Shown here: positions 26,422 through 34,664 of the stretch, piece after piece
Layout of the letters: each line of letters opens with the position of its first letter
How positions within the stretch are numbered: position 1 is the stretch's first letter
From: Egibacteraceae bacterium
GTDB lineage: Bacteria > Actinomycetota > Nitriliruptoria > Euzebyales > Egibacteraceae
Length of the DNA: 64,000 nucleotides
Assembly (NCBI GenBank): GCA_030447925.1
Contig: JAUJNX010000001.1
Location: forward strand, 1,146,973 to 1,210,972
Direction: 5' to 3'
Notes under the pieces: generated by a model
The model's database searches: none
What the model saw: the letters and a program-made list of their open reading frames with translations, nothing else
Told to the model about the DNA's origin: nothing
Position numbers and translations under genes: made by a program

Positions 26422-26678
26422 GGCGGCCGGGGCGGGGACCGGAACGATCCGATTGCAACGTGTGGGGATGCCCCAACTTCGGCCTGCGGTCGGAATTTGT
26501 TCGGTAGATCGCGCGGGCTCTGGACAGGCGACCTTGGTTCTCCTACCGTTATGACCACAAGTCGGCGGGGTTACGCGGACGTAAAATCGATTCTTATTCC
26601 CCACTGGGCAGGGAAAGGATCGGAACTGTTTCGGCCGTGGATCTCCGGCGCGCGCCTCCTCCGCTTCCAGGAGCCAGC
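26422..26678. other. AT-richer upstream region of the secreted enzyme gene
   Basis: This 257-base spacer has clearly more A and T than its surroundings (for example GTAAAATCGATTCTTATTCC at about 26580). It probably holds the promoter of the secreted protein; TACCGT at about 26543 is one possible -10 box. No riboswitch or repeat could be assigned. Confidence 0.4.
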
Positions 26679-29600
26679 ATGGTCGCATCGCCGCATCGAC
26701 GGCTCCGTGGCGTCGCCACGGGGTTCGTCGTCCTCGCCCTCGCCGTGGCCGCCTTCGCCGTGCCCGCAGCGGCGTTGCCCCCCGCAACCGCATCCGCCGG
26801 GTTCCTGCAGGCGGTGGCGGTGGAGCCAGGGGTCACGTTGCGCGTGTACGACACGCAGACGCCGCTGACCGAGCTCTGCACGCTCAAGCCGGGTCAGACG
26901 CCCAACGTCGACAAGCTGATCTCCCAGATCGACATCACGTCGGCCGACGTCTTCGAGTTCGAGAACAACTTCACCGTCGAGGTCCTGGGCAGCATCGACA
27001 TCCCGGCCGACGGCGAGTACACGTTCCGGCTGCGCAGTGACGACGGGTCACGCCTGCTCATCGATGACGACGTCGTCGTGGACCACGACGGGTTGCACGT
27101 GGCCGAGCCCAAGGACGGCTCGGTCGAGCTGAGCGACGGGTTGCACGACCTGCGCATCGAGTACTTCGAGCGCGACGGCGAGCAGCAATTGACCCTGGAG
27201 TGGAAGCCCCCGGGATCGAGCACCTTCTCCGTCGTGCCCAACGACGTGCTGCGCACCGAGGCCGACGTCGTGCGCGTGACCGCCCCGGGCAAGAAGGACT
27301 GCGAGGCCAGCGGCGACGCCCCCGGTGACGGCCTGCCGCTGGACGCGGTGCACCCCTCCTTCACCCTGATCGACCTGCGGCCGGACGGCTTCGAGCCGAA
27401 GGTCACGGGCATGGACTGGCTGCCCGACGGGCGGCTGGCGGTGCTGACCTGGGGTGGCCAGGACGACTCCGGCACCTCGGCGGCCGGCGAGGTCTGGCTC
27501 CTGGAGAACGCCCAGACGGCCACCAGCCCGGACCAGGTGACGCTGAAGAAGGTCTGCGACGGCCTGCGCCAGCCGATGGGCATGGCCTACGTGGACGGCA
27601 CGATCTACGTGTCGGAGACCGACCGTCTGGCCGAGTGCCGGGACACCGACGGCGACGAGATCGCCGACGAGAAGGTCACCGTCGCCACCTGGCCGTGGAG
27701 CGGCAACTTCCACGAGTTCGCGTTCGGGCTGCTCTACCGGGACGGGTTCTTCCACCTCAACCTCTCCGTCGCGATCGACTACGGCGGCAACACCACCAAC
27801 CCGCAGCCGGCGTCGGCGAACGGGGTGACCAACCGCGGCGTGTCGATCAAGGTCGAGCGCGCGACCGGTGCGGTCACCTACGTCGCGGGCGGCCTGCGCA
27901 CCCCGCACGGCATCGGCTGGGGACCCGGCGACGACCTGTTCGTCACCGACAACCAGGGCGGCTGGCTGCCGGCCTCCAAGCTCGTGCACATCGAGCAGGA
28001 CCGGTTCTTCAACCACTACACCAACCCGCCCGGACCGTTCGAGGACAGCCCCGTCACCCCGCCGGTGCTGTGGATGCCGCAGAACGAGATCGCCAACTCG
28101 CCCAGCACCCCGCTGCTTCTCGAGGAGGGACCCTTCGCCGGGCAGCTGCTCATCGGCGACGTCACCTACGGCGGCATCCAGCGCGCCTACCTGGAGCAGG
28201 TGGGCGGGGAGTACCAGGGTGCGCTGTTCCGGCTCACCCAGGGGCTGGAGGCCGGCGTGTCGGAGCTGAGCCTGGGCCCCGACGGCTCGGTCTACGCCGG
28301 CGGTCTCGGCGCGGGCGGCAACTGGGGGCAGGCCGGCAAGCTGAGCTTCGGTCTGCAGCGGCTCACCCCCAACGGCACGAGCACCTTCGACATCCGCGAG
28401 ATGCGGGCGGTGCCCGGCGGCTTCGAGCTGGAGTACACCGAGCCGCTGTCCGCGGCGACAGCCGCCTCGCTGGCCTCCCGGTACGAGGCGGAGCAGTGGC
28501 GGTACGAGCCGACCGCCGCCTACGGGGGCCCCAAGATCGACGAGGAGACCCTCGACGTCACCTCGGCGACCCTCTCGGCCGACGGCACCACGGTCAACCT
28601 CCAGCTCGCCGGCCTGGAGGCGGGACGGGTCGTGTACGTCCGCTCACCCCGCCCGTTCAGCTCCGACAGCGGCGAGACGCTGTGGAGCACCGAGGCCTGG
28701 TACACGCTGAACAACCTGCCCGCCGGGTCGCCCGGCAGCGGCGTGCTGCAGGCGGAGAGCGCGTCGCTGAGCGGCGGCGCGAAGTCCAACGACAACCACC
28801 CGGGCTACACGGGCAGCGGCTTCGTCGACGGCTACTGGAACCAGGGCGCCACCACCAGCTTCACCGTGAACGCCGCGGAAGCCGGCGCCCACGACGTGAC
28901 CCTGCGCTACGCCAACGGCCCCAACCCCTTCCAGGGGACCAAGACCCTGAGCCTGTCCGTCAACGGGGGCGCGGTCCGCCAGATCACCCTGCCGAGCACG
29001 GGCGACTGGCAGACGTGGGCCGACGCGACCGTGATGGTCGACCTGGACGCCGGCACCAACACGATCACCTACTCCTACGGCACCGCCGACAGCGGCAACG
29101 TGAACCTCGACCGGATCACCGTCGTCCCCGACGGGGGCGGCAGCGGGCAGATCACCCTGTTCGACGGCTCCAGCCTGGCGAACTGGGAGAAGACCGACGG
29201 CAGCGCGGCCACCTGGCCGATCGGCGACGACGGGTCGATGGAGTCCTTCGGCGGCGACATCCGCACCACGCAGTCCTTCGACGACTTCCAGCTGCACGTC
29301 GAGTTCCTGGTGCCCGAGCTCCCGGCCGACCAGACCGGCCAGCAGCGCGGCAACAGCGGGATCTACCTCCAGGACCGTTACGAGCTGCAGATCCTGGACT
29401 CCTACGGCGACACGACCCTCTCCGACGACGAGCTGGGCGGGATCTACCAGAAGAAGGCGCCCGACAGCAACGCCGCCCTGCCGCCCGGTGAGTGGCAGAC
29501 CTACGACATCACCTTCCGCGCCGCCAGGTACGACGGGTCCGGCACCAAGATCGAGAACGCCAGGACCACGGTGGTGCTGAACGGCACGACCATCCACGAC

Positions 29601-29732
29601 GACGTGGAGATCGACGGCTCGACCGGCGGCGGCGCCGTGGAGGGCCCGTCGGGGGGCCCCATCCGCCTCCAGGACCACGGCGACCCCAACGCCAACCCGC
29701 GCTTCCGCAACATCTGGATCCAGCCGGCGTGA
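26679..29732 (+). CDS. Secreted multidomain protein: PA14, beta-propeller, CBM6/35-like, DUF1080
   Basis: The 1,017-residue protein has a signal peptide (about 1-40). A PA14 domain follows (about 50-190; DGEYTFRLRSDDGSRLLID, DGLHDLRIEYFERDGEQQ). Next is a glucose/sorbosone-dehydrogenase-type propeller (about 215-640; GMDWLPDGRLAVLTWGG, LRTPHGIGWGPGDDLFVTDN). A CBM6/CBM35-like domain (about 690-820; VLQAESASLSGGA, NLDRITV) and a C-terminal DUF1080 domain (about 828-1017; ITLFDGSSLANWEK, GNSGIYLQDRYELQILDSYG) complete it. DUF1080 proteins include 3-keto-glucoside hydrolases, so extracellular sugar breakdown is likely. The ATG was chosen because CCAGGAG precedes it. Its codon use is less GC-rich than neighbours, hinting at acquisition. 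Confidence 0.85.
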   Translation: MVASPHRRLRGVATGFVVLALAVAAFAVPAAALPPATASAGFLQAVAVEPGVTLRVYDTQTPLTELCTLKPGQTPNVDKLISQIDITSADVFEFENNFTVEVLGSIDIPADGEYTFRLRSDDGSRLLIDDDVVVDHDGLHVAEPKDGSVELSDGLHDLRIEYFERDGEQQLTLEWKPPGSSTFSVVPNDVLRTEADVVRVTAPGKKDCEASGDAPGDGLPLDAVHPSFTLIDLRPDGFEPKVTGMDWLPDGRLAVLTWGGQDDSGTSAAGEVWLLENAQTATSPDQVTLKKVCDGLRQPMGMAYVDGTIYVSETDRLAECRDTDGDEIADEKVTVATWPWSGNFHEFAFGLLYRDGFFHLNLSVAIDYGGNTTNPQPASANGVTNRGVSIKVERATGAVTYVAGGLRTPHGIGWGPGDDLFVTDNQGGWLPASKLVHIEQDRFFNHYTNPPGPFEDSPVTPPVLWMPQNEIANSPSTPLLLEEGPFAGQLLIGDVTYGGIQRAYLEQVGGEYQGALFRLTQGLEAGVSELSLGPDGSVYAGGLGAGGNWGQAGKLSFGLQRLTPNGTSTFDIREMRAVPGGFELEYTEPLSAATAASLASRYEAEQWRYEPTAAYGGPKIDEETLDVTSATLSADGTTVNLQLAGLEAGRVVYVRSPRPFSSDSGETLWSTEAWYTLNNLPAGSPGSGVLQAESASLSGGAKSNDNHPGYTGSGFVDGYWNQGATTSFTVNAAEAGAHDVTLRYANGPNPFQGTKTLSLSVNGGAVRQITLPSTGDWQTWADATVMVDLDAGTNTITYSYGTADSGNVNLDRITVVPDGGGSGQITLFDGSSLANWEKTDGSAATWPIGDDGSMESFGGDIRTTQSFDDFQLHVEFLVPELPADQTGQQRGNSGIYLQDRYELQILDSYGDTTLSDDELGGIYQKKAPDSNAALPPGEWQTYDITFRAARYDGSGTKIENARTTVVLNGTTIHDDVEIDGSTGGGAVEGPSGGPIRLQDHGDPNANPRFRNIWIQPA

Positions 29733-29757
29733 CCTGACCGCCGACCCGCGCGAACCC

Positions 29758-29795
29758 GGCCCCCGTGCCGCCATCCCGGTGGCGGCACGGGGGCC
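29758..29795. terminator. Hairpin terminator between convergent genes
   Basis: A perfect 15-base inverted repeat (29758-29772 and 29781-29795, GGCCCCCGTGCCGCC and its complement) with an 8-base loop lies between the ends of two convergent genes. No T-run follows, as is common in high-GC actinobacteria; it could serve both directions. Confidence 0.75.
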
Positions 29796-29807
29796 GGCGC
29801 GGTCGTG

Positions 29808-30632
29808 TCAGGGCTTGCGCGCGACGCCGCCGTAGTTGTAGGTGCTCTCCGCGCCGCGCCGCGGTCCGTCCGGCCGCCACTCCTGCACGGGGACCAGTCC
29901 GGGCTCGGCAAGCTCGAGGCCCGCGAAGAACGCGGCCGTCGCCGCGCGGGTGCGCAGGATGTAAGGGATGCCGCTCTGCTCGACCGACGCCTTGACCCCG
30001 GCCATGGTCTCGGGGTGGACGTCGCCGGTCACCTGCGTCAGCGTCAGGTAGCTGCCCGGGGGGAGTGCCCCCAGCAGGGTGGCGACGATCCCCTGGGGGT
30101 CGTCGTCATCGCGCAGGTGGTGCAGCACCCCGACCAGGACCAGGCCGACGGGCCGGGTGAGGTCCAGCGTCTCGGTGACCGCGGGGTGGGCCAGGATCGC
30201 CTCGGGTTGGCGCAGGTCGGCCTGGATGAACGTGACCCGCCCCTGCGAGCTGCCGGGCCGGAGCGCACGCGCGTGGGCCAGGACCAGGGGATCGTTGTCC
30301 ACGTACAGCACGCGGGTCTCCGGGGCGACCGCCTGCGCGACGTCGTGGACGTTGCCCGCCGAGGGGATGCCGGTGCCGATGTCGAGGAACTGGCGGACGC
30401 CCGCCTCGGCGGCCAGGAAGCGGACCGCCCGGCCGAGGAACGCCCGCTGCTCGCGCACCTGCGCCCGTACGGAGGGGAGCTGCCGGATGATCGCGTCGCC
30501 CACGGCCCGATCCGCCGGGAAGTTGTCCTTGCCGCCGAGCATGTAGTCGTACACGCGTGCCGACTGCGGCACCGACGCGTCGATCCCCGGCGGCGCCGTC
30601 CCCGCGGCGGGGCTGGCGGGCTCGTCGGCCAT
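29808..30632 (-). CDS. SAM-dependent methyltransferase (DUF574 / Methyltransf_19 type)
   Basis: The 274-residue protein has PQSARVYDYMLGGKDNFPAD, VRQFLDIGTGIPSAGNVHD, VLYVDNDPLVLAHARAL and GLVLVGVLHHLRDDDDP, the exact pattern of a large actinobacterial methyltransferase family with unknown substrate. ATG at 30632 is preceded by a strong GGGAGGAA ribosome site. It ends with YNYGGVARKP, also typical of this family. It may modify a secondary metabolite or the cell envelope; this cannot be decided here. Confidence 0.9.
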   Translation of the reverse strand: MADEPASPAAGTAPPGIDASVPQSARVYDYMLGGKDNFPADRAVGDAIIRQLPSVRAQVREQRAFLGRAVRFLAAEAGVRQFLDIGTGIPSAGNVHDVAQAVAPETRVLYVDNDPLVLAHARALRPGSSQGRVTFIQADLRQPEAILAHPAVTETLDLTRPVGLVLVGVLHHLRDDDDPQGIVATLLGALPPGSYLTLTQVTGDVHPETMAGVKASVEQSGIPYILRTRAATAAFFAGLELAEPGLVPVQEWRPDGPRRGAESTYNYGGVARKP

Positions 30633-30985
30633 GCGCGGTTCCTCCCGGAGGCGAGGCGTGCCCGGCGCCGGAGCCGGGCAGGCCGGTCGTCCGTCGGGCT
30701 GGTCGGGACGGGACGCTACCGCCGTTCCCCGTCGCTCCGCGCGCGCACCGGCACGGCGCGTCGCCACCCCGCCCGTCGAGCTCGGCGGTGAGGAACCGGC
30801 TCGGTACGGACCGCCACCGCGAGGCGCGCGTGCCACCGCAGGCGGGCTCAGGCGGGGCGGAGGAACAGCTGGAACTCGACGGTGGCGGTGTCGGCGACCG
30901 ACACGACCACCGGGCCGGTGGGCGCCTGGACGGCCGTCGGCGGTGGTCGCCCGATCGACGCGAGCTCCTCGTCTCGGTGTGGGGG
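30633..30985. other. 353-base region, possible gene remnant
   Basis: No complete gene is seen. On the minus strand a start-less frame from about 30977 to 30848 reads through a plausible protein end (VVVSVADTATVEFQLFLRPA then stop), which may be the tail of a lost gene downstream of the histidine kinase. The rest looks non-coding. Confidence 0.35.
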
Positions 30986-32187
30986 TCAGGAGGCAGCGCG
31001 GGGTGCGGTGGGGAGGTGGAGGCGGAAGCGGGCGCCCTGGCCGGGGGCGGTGTCGACGGCGACCTCGCCGCCGTGGGCGGCGACGATCCCCGCCACGATC
31101 GCGAGGCCCAGCCCGGTGCCGCCGCTGGCGCGCGTGCGGGCGGTGTCGGCGCGGTAGAAGCGCTCGAAGACGCGGGCCGCGGCGGCGGCGTCCAGCCCCG
31201 GCCCGCGGTCGGCGACCTCCACCTCCGCCGCGGCGCCGCGATCCCGGACGGTGACGGTGACGGCCGTGCCGGGCGGGGTGTGCACGCGGGCGTTGGCCAG
31301 CAGGTTGGCGACCGCCTGGCGCAGGCGGGCCTCGTCGCCGGCGACGGTCACGGGCTGGACGTCGGCGGTGATCGGCCGGTCGGGCTCCACCGCGCGGGCG
31401 TCGTGGACCGAGTCGTCGACCAGGCGGTCCAGGCGCAGCGGGCGCCGCTCCAGCGGGCGGCCCTGGTCCAGGCGCGCGAGCAGCAGCAGGTCGTCGACGA
31501 GCCCGCCCATGCGCGTGGCCTCGGCCTCGACGCGGCGCATCGCCCCGGTGACCGCCGCCTCGTCGGGGAGGGCGCCCTGGCGGTGGAGCTCGGCGTAGCC
31601 GCGGATGGAGGTGAGGGGGGTGCGCAGCTCGTGGGAGGCGTCGGCCACGAAGCGCCGCAGCCGCGCCTCGCTCTCGGCGCGCTCGGCGAACGCCTCCTCG
31701 ATGCGGGCGAGCATGACGTTGAGGGCGGCGCCCAGCCGGCCGGCCTCGGTGCGGTCGTCGGTGTCGGCGACGCGCTCGGACAGGTCCCCGCGGGCGATGG
31801 CCCCGGCGGTCGCGGACATCGCCGCCAGCGGCCGGACGCCCTGGCGCAGCACCCACCAGGCCGCCAGCGCCGAGGCGCCGAGCACCGCGACCGTCGCGAG
31901 CGCCAGCACCGCGACCATGCGGTCCACGGTGGCCGCGACCCGGTCCAGCGGCGCGCCGACGATGCCGTAGCGCGGGCCGCCGGGCCGGGCGAGGTCCAGC
32001 GCGACCATGCGCCAGCCGCCCGTCCCGGCGGGGCCGACGGTGAACGGCGCGAGCGGCTCGCCGCGGCCGGCGGCGCGCCCCACGACCTGCGCGGGGTCGG
32101 GCGTGGGGGCGGCGTCGCCGAGCCCGTCGGCGTTGTCGGCCACGACCCGGCCGTCCTCGCCCGCGTGGGCGACGAAGTACTCGGGGC
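30986..32187 (-). pseudogene. Sensor histidine kinase lacking its N-terminus
   Basis: The frame encodes the end of an extracellular sensor part (EYFVAHAGEDGRVVADN), a membrane helix (AVLALATVAVLGASALAAWW), a HAMP linker, the H-box FVADASHELRTPLTSIRGYA, and an ATPase domain with N, G1 and G2 boxes (LLANARVHTPPG, DRGPGLDAAAA, GGTGLGLAIVAGI). The first membrane helix and start codon are absent: the upstream sequence changes at about 32190 into the receiver domain of the partner regulator in another frame. An OmpR-type regulator/kinase pair has apparently lost the segment holding the regulator effector domain and the kinase N-terminus. The catalytic part itself looks intact. Confidence 0.8.
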
Positions 32188-32574
32188 CGCGCGGCCGGTG
32201 CGGCGCAGCAGCGCCTGCACCCGGGCGACGATCTCCTCCAGGCTGAACGGCTTGGTCGCGTAGTCGTCGCCGCCCAGGGTGAGGCCCCGGACGGTGTCCT
32301 CGGTGCCGTCGCGGGCGGTCAGGAACAGCACGGGGGTGTCCACGCCGTCGCCGCGCAGGCGCCGGCAGACCTCGAACCCGTCCAGGTCGGGCAGCATCAC
32401 GTCCAGCACGATCACGTCGTGCCCGCCGGCGCGCGCCGGCTGGAGCGCCGTGCGGCCGTCGCCCGCGGCGTCCACGGCGAAGCCGAAGTGGCGCAGCGCG
32501 GTGGTCAGCAGGAAGGTGATGTTGTCCTCGTCGTCGACGACCAGGACCCGGGCGGCGGCGGCGCTCGCGCTCAT
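32188..32574 (-). pseudogene. Response regulator receiver domain, effector domain missing
   Basis: From ATG at 32574 about 129 residues form a receiver domain: RVLVVDDEDNITFLL (acidic pocket), VIVLDVMLPDLDGFEV (phospho-acceptor Asp), LFLTARDG and DDYATKPFSLEEIVARVQAL. The winged-helix output domain expected next is gone; at RRTGRA the sequence jumps into the kinase sensor region in another frame. The join contains the GC palindrome GGCCGCGCGGCC. It was probably an OmpR-family regulator partnered with the kinase downstream. Confidence 0.82.
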
Positions 32575-32707
32575 GGCCCTCACCTTGCCCCAGCGGCCTG
32601 GGAACCGCCTGTGAACCGGCTGCGGGGAGGCCGATGAGTTCCGGACCCCGCCGCGGTCTGCACCTCGACGGGGGCGCACGGCCCCCCGAGACAGACCCGG
32701 GGACGGC

Positions 32708-34078
32708 ATGGACGAGGGTGCACGGCAGCTGCGGACGTTCCACCGGCTGGTGGCCAACGGCCTCGGCGCGAACGTCACGAACAACTTCCTGTGGTTCGCC
32801 CTGACCTTCTGGGTGTACCTGGGGACCCGGTCGGTGATCGCCACCTCGGTCATCGGCGGCGGCTACATGCTGCTGCTCGCCGCCTCCGGCCTCGCCTTCG
32901 GGACCTTCGTCGACCGGCACCGGCGCAGGGCCGCGATGCTGCTGTCCAGCGCCCTGTCCCTCGGCGCGTACCTCGCGGCGGGCGCGGTCTACGCCTGGGC
33001 GCCGGCCGAGGCGCTGCGCGACCCCGCCGACCCGCGGCTGTGGGTGCTCGTCACCCTGGTGCTGGCGGGCGCGATCGCGGGCAACCTCCGCATCGTGGCG
33101 CTGACCACCACGGTGACCCTGCTCGTGCCGGAGGGGCGCCGCGACCGGGCCAACGGGCTGATCGGCACCGTCAGCGGCGTCGGGTTCGCCCTCACGTCGG
33201 TGTTCAGCGGGCTGGCGATCGGCCGGCTGGGCATGGGCTGGTCGCTCGCGCTCGGCGTGGCGCTCACGGCCGCGACCGCGCTGCACCTGCTCACGATCCG
33301 GATGGACGAGCCCACCCCGGAGCCGGTCGCCGCGGGCGCCGCGGCGGTCGACCTGCGCGGCGCGCTGCGGGCCGTCCGGGCGGTCGACGGGCTGGCCGCG
33401 CTGCTCGCGTTCACGACCATCAACAACTTCCTCGGCGGCGCGTTTCTGGCCCTCATGGACCCCTACGGGCTGAGCCTCACCTCGGTGGAGACCTGGGGCC
33501 TGCTGTGGGGGGTCGTGAGCCTGGGCTTCATCGCCGGCGGCGTCGTCGTCGCGCGCCGCGGGCTGGGCGCGAACCCCGTGCGCACGCTGCTGCTCGCCAA
33601 CCTCGTCCTGTGGACGGCCTGCGCGCTCTTCCCGCTGCGCTCGTCGATCGTGCTGCTGACCCTGGGGATGCTCGCCTTCATGGCCCTCATGCCGGTGGTG
33701 GAGGCGTCGGAGCAGACCGTCATCCAGCGGGTGGTCCCGTTCGGCGAGCAGGGGCGCGTGTTCGGCCTCGCCCAGAGCGTGGAGACCGCGGCGTCGCCGG
33801 TCACCGCGTTCCTGCTCGGGCCGATCGCCCAGCTGTGGGTCATGCCGTTCATGGCCGACGGGGCCGGCGCCCGCGCGATCGGGGGGTGGTTCGGCACCGG
33901 CCCCGACCGCGGCATCGCCCTGGTGTTCGTCGTCGCGGGCGTCATCGGCCTCGTCCTGACGGCCCTGGCCCTGCGCTCCCGCGCCGCCGCCCGCCTGTCC
34001 GCCCGCTACACCGCCGCCGCCCCCGCCCAGCCCGACCCGCCGCTGGCCGGGACCCCCGCCCTCGTGGTGCAGGCGTGA
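32708..34078 (+). CDS. MFS transporter
   Basis: The 456-residue protein has about 12 hydrophobic segments and MFS loop motifs such as GTFVDRHRRRAAMLL after helix 2 (the A-motif) and RRDRANGLIGTVSGVGFALT. It resembles exporters of the MFS_3/macrolide-efflux type. The ATG follows GGGGAC. It is divergent from the damaged two-component genes, which may once have controlled it. Its stop overlaps the start of a DUF1905 fragment (GTGA). The substrate is unknown. Confidence 0.88.
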   Translation: MDEGARQLRTFHRLVANGLGANVTNNFLWFALTFWVYLGTRSVIATSVIGGGYMLLLAASGLAFGTFVDRHRRRAAMLLSSALSLGAYLAAGAVYAWAPAEALRDPADPRLWVLVTLVLAGAIAGNLRIVALTTTVTLLVPEGRRDRANGLIGTVSGVGFALTSVFSGLAIGRLGMGWSLALGVALTAATALHLLTIRMDEPTPEPVAAGAAAVDLRGALRAVRAVDGLAALLAFTTINNFLGGAFLALMDPYGLSLTSVETWGLLWGVVSLGFIAGGVVVARRGLGANPVRTLLLANLVLWTACALFPLRSSIVLLTLGMLAFMALMPVVEASEQTVIQRVVPFGEQGRVFGLAQSVETAASPVTAFLLGPIAQLWVMPFMADGAGARAIGGWFGTGPDRGIALVFVVAGVIGLVLTALALRSRAAARLSARYTAAAPAQPDPPLAGTPALVVQA

Positions 34079-34272
34079 ACGCCGTGCGGTTCCCGGCCAC
34101 CATCCTGCAGAGCGGCAGGACCGCGACCGGCATCGAGGTGCCCGCGGAGGTCGTCGAGGCGCTCGGGTCGGGGAAGCGCCCGGCGGTCAGGGTCACGATC
34201 ACCGGCCACACCTACCGCAGCACCGTGGCGGTGACGGGTGGTCGAGACGCTGCTGGACAGCCCCATCCATGA
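34075..34272 (+). pseudogene. DUF1905 domain protein, truncated
   Basis: The frame starts with GTG overlapping the MFS stop and gives VRFPATILQSGRTATGIEVP, EVVEALGSGKRPAVRVTITG and HTYRSTVAV, the first half of DUF1905 (about 55 residues). The match ends abruptly at the TGGRD region and the rest, normally 40-100 residues more, is missing. It is the first of three fragments in a row and is read as a remnant. Confidence 0.65.
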
Positions 34273-34354
34273 AGCGCGTGCGGGCGCGCGCTCGGTGATG
34301 GGCAAGGCCGCCACCCACGCCAAGATCACCCCGGAGCGGCACGAGGGCCTGTAA
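34241..34354 (+). pseudogene. C-terminal fragment of an unidentified protein
   Basis: An open stretch of 37 codons without its own convincing start reads ETLLDSPIHEARAGARSVMG then KAATHAKITPERHEGL and stop. It looks like real coding sequence, but the family was not recognised. It begins where the DUF1905 frame loses its match, so a deletion probably joined them. Confidence 0.35.
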
Positions 34355-34367
34355 GGGCGCCGGCTGG

Positions 34368-34541
34368 ATGCTGCGCGTGGTCTCCGACGTCGACCGGCCG
34401 GCGCTGCGCGCCTTCCTGGACGAGTTCGCCGCGGCGACGCCCCGGCCGATGCTCCGCGCCGCGATCGAGAAGTCCGATGCCGACGAGCGCGGGCACCACC
34501 TCGCCACCAACCGCCCGCCCTTCGCCACCTCCAAGTTATAG
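34368..34541 (+). pseudogene. C-terminal remnant of an AlkD-like DNA alkylation repair protein
   Basis: A 57-codon frame contains RPALRAFLDEFAAATPRPML followed by RAAIEKSDADERGHHL, similar to the last HEAT-like helix pair of AlkD-type proteins, where the usual sequence is about MPRT-LRYAIE. The catalytic and DNA-binding parts are absent, so it should be inactive. Its closeness to two other fragments marks 34.1-34.5 kb as a deletion scar. Confidence 0.5.
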
Positions 34542-34664
34542 CGCGCAAAAGGCGCTCATGAGGCCTTCGGCCCGGATGCAGAATCGCCCGCCGCACGCCC
34601 GGACCCATGAGATGGAGGAGCGGATGCAGGTGGTCCTCACGACCTGTCGGACGGGAGTGTGGCG

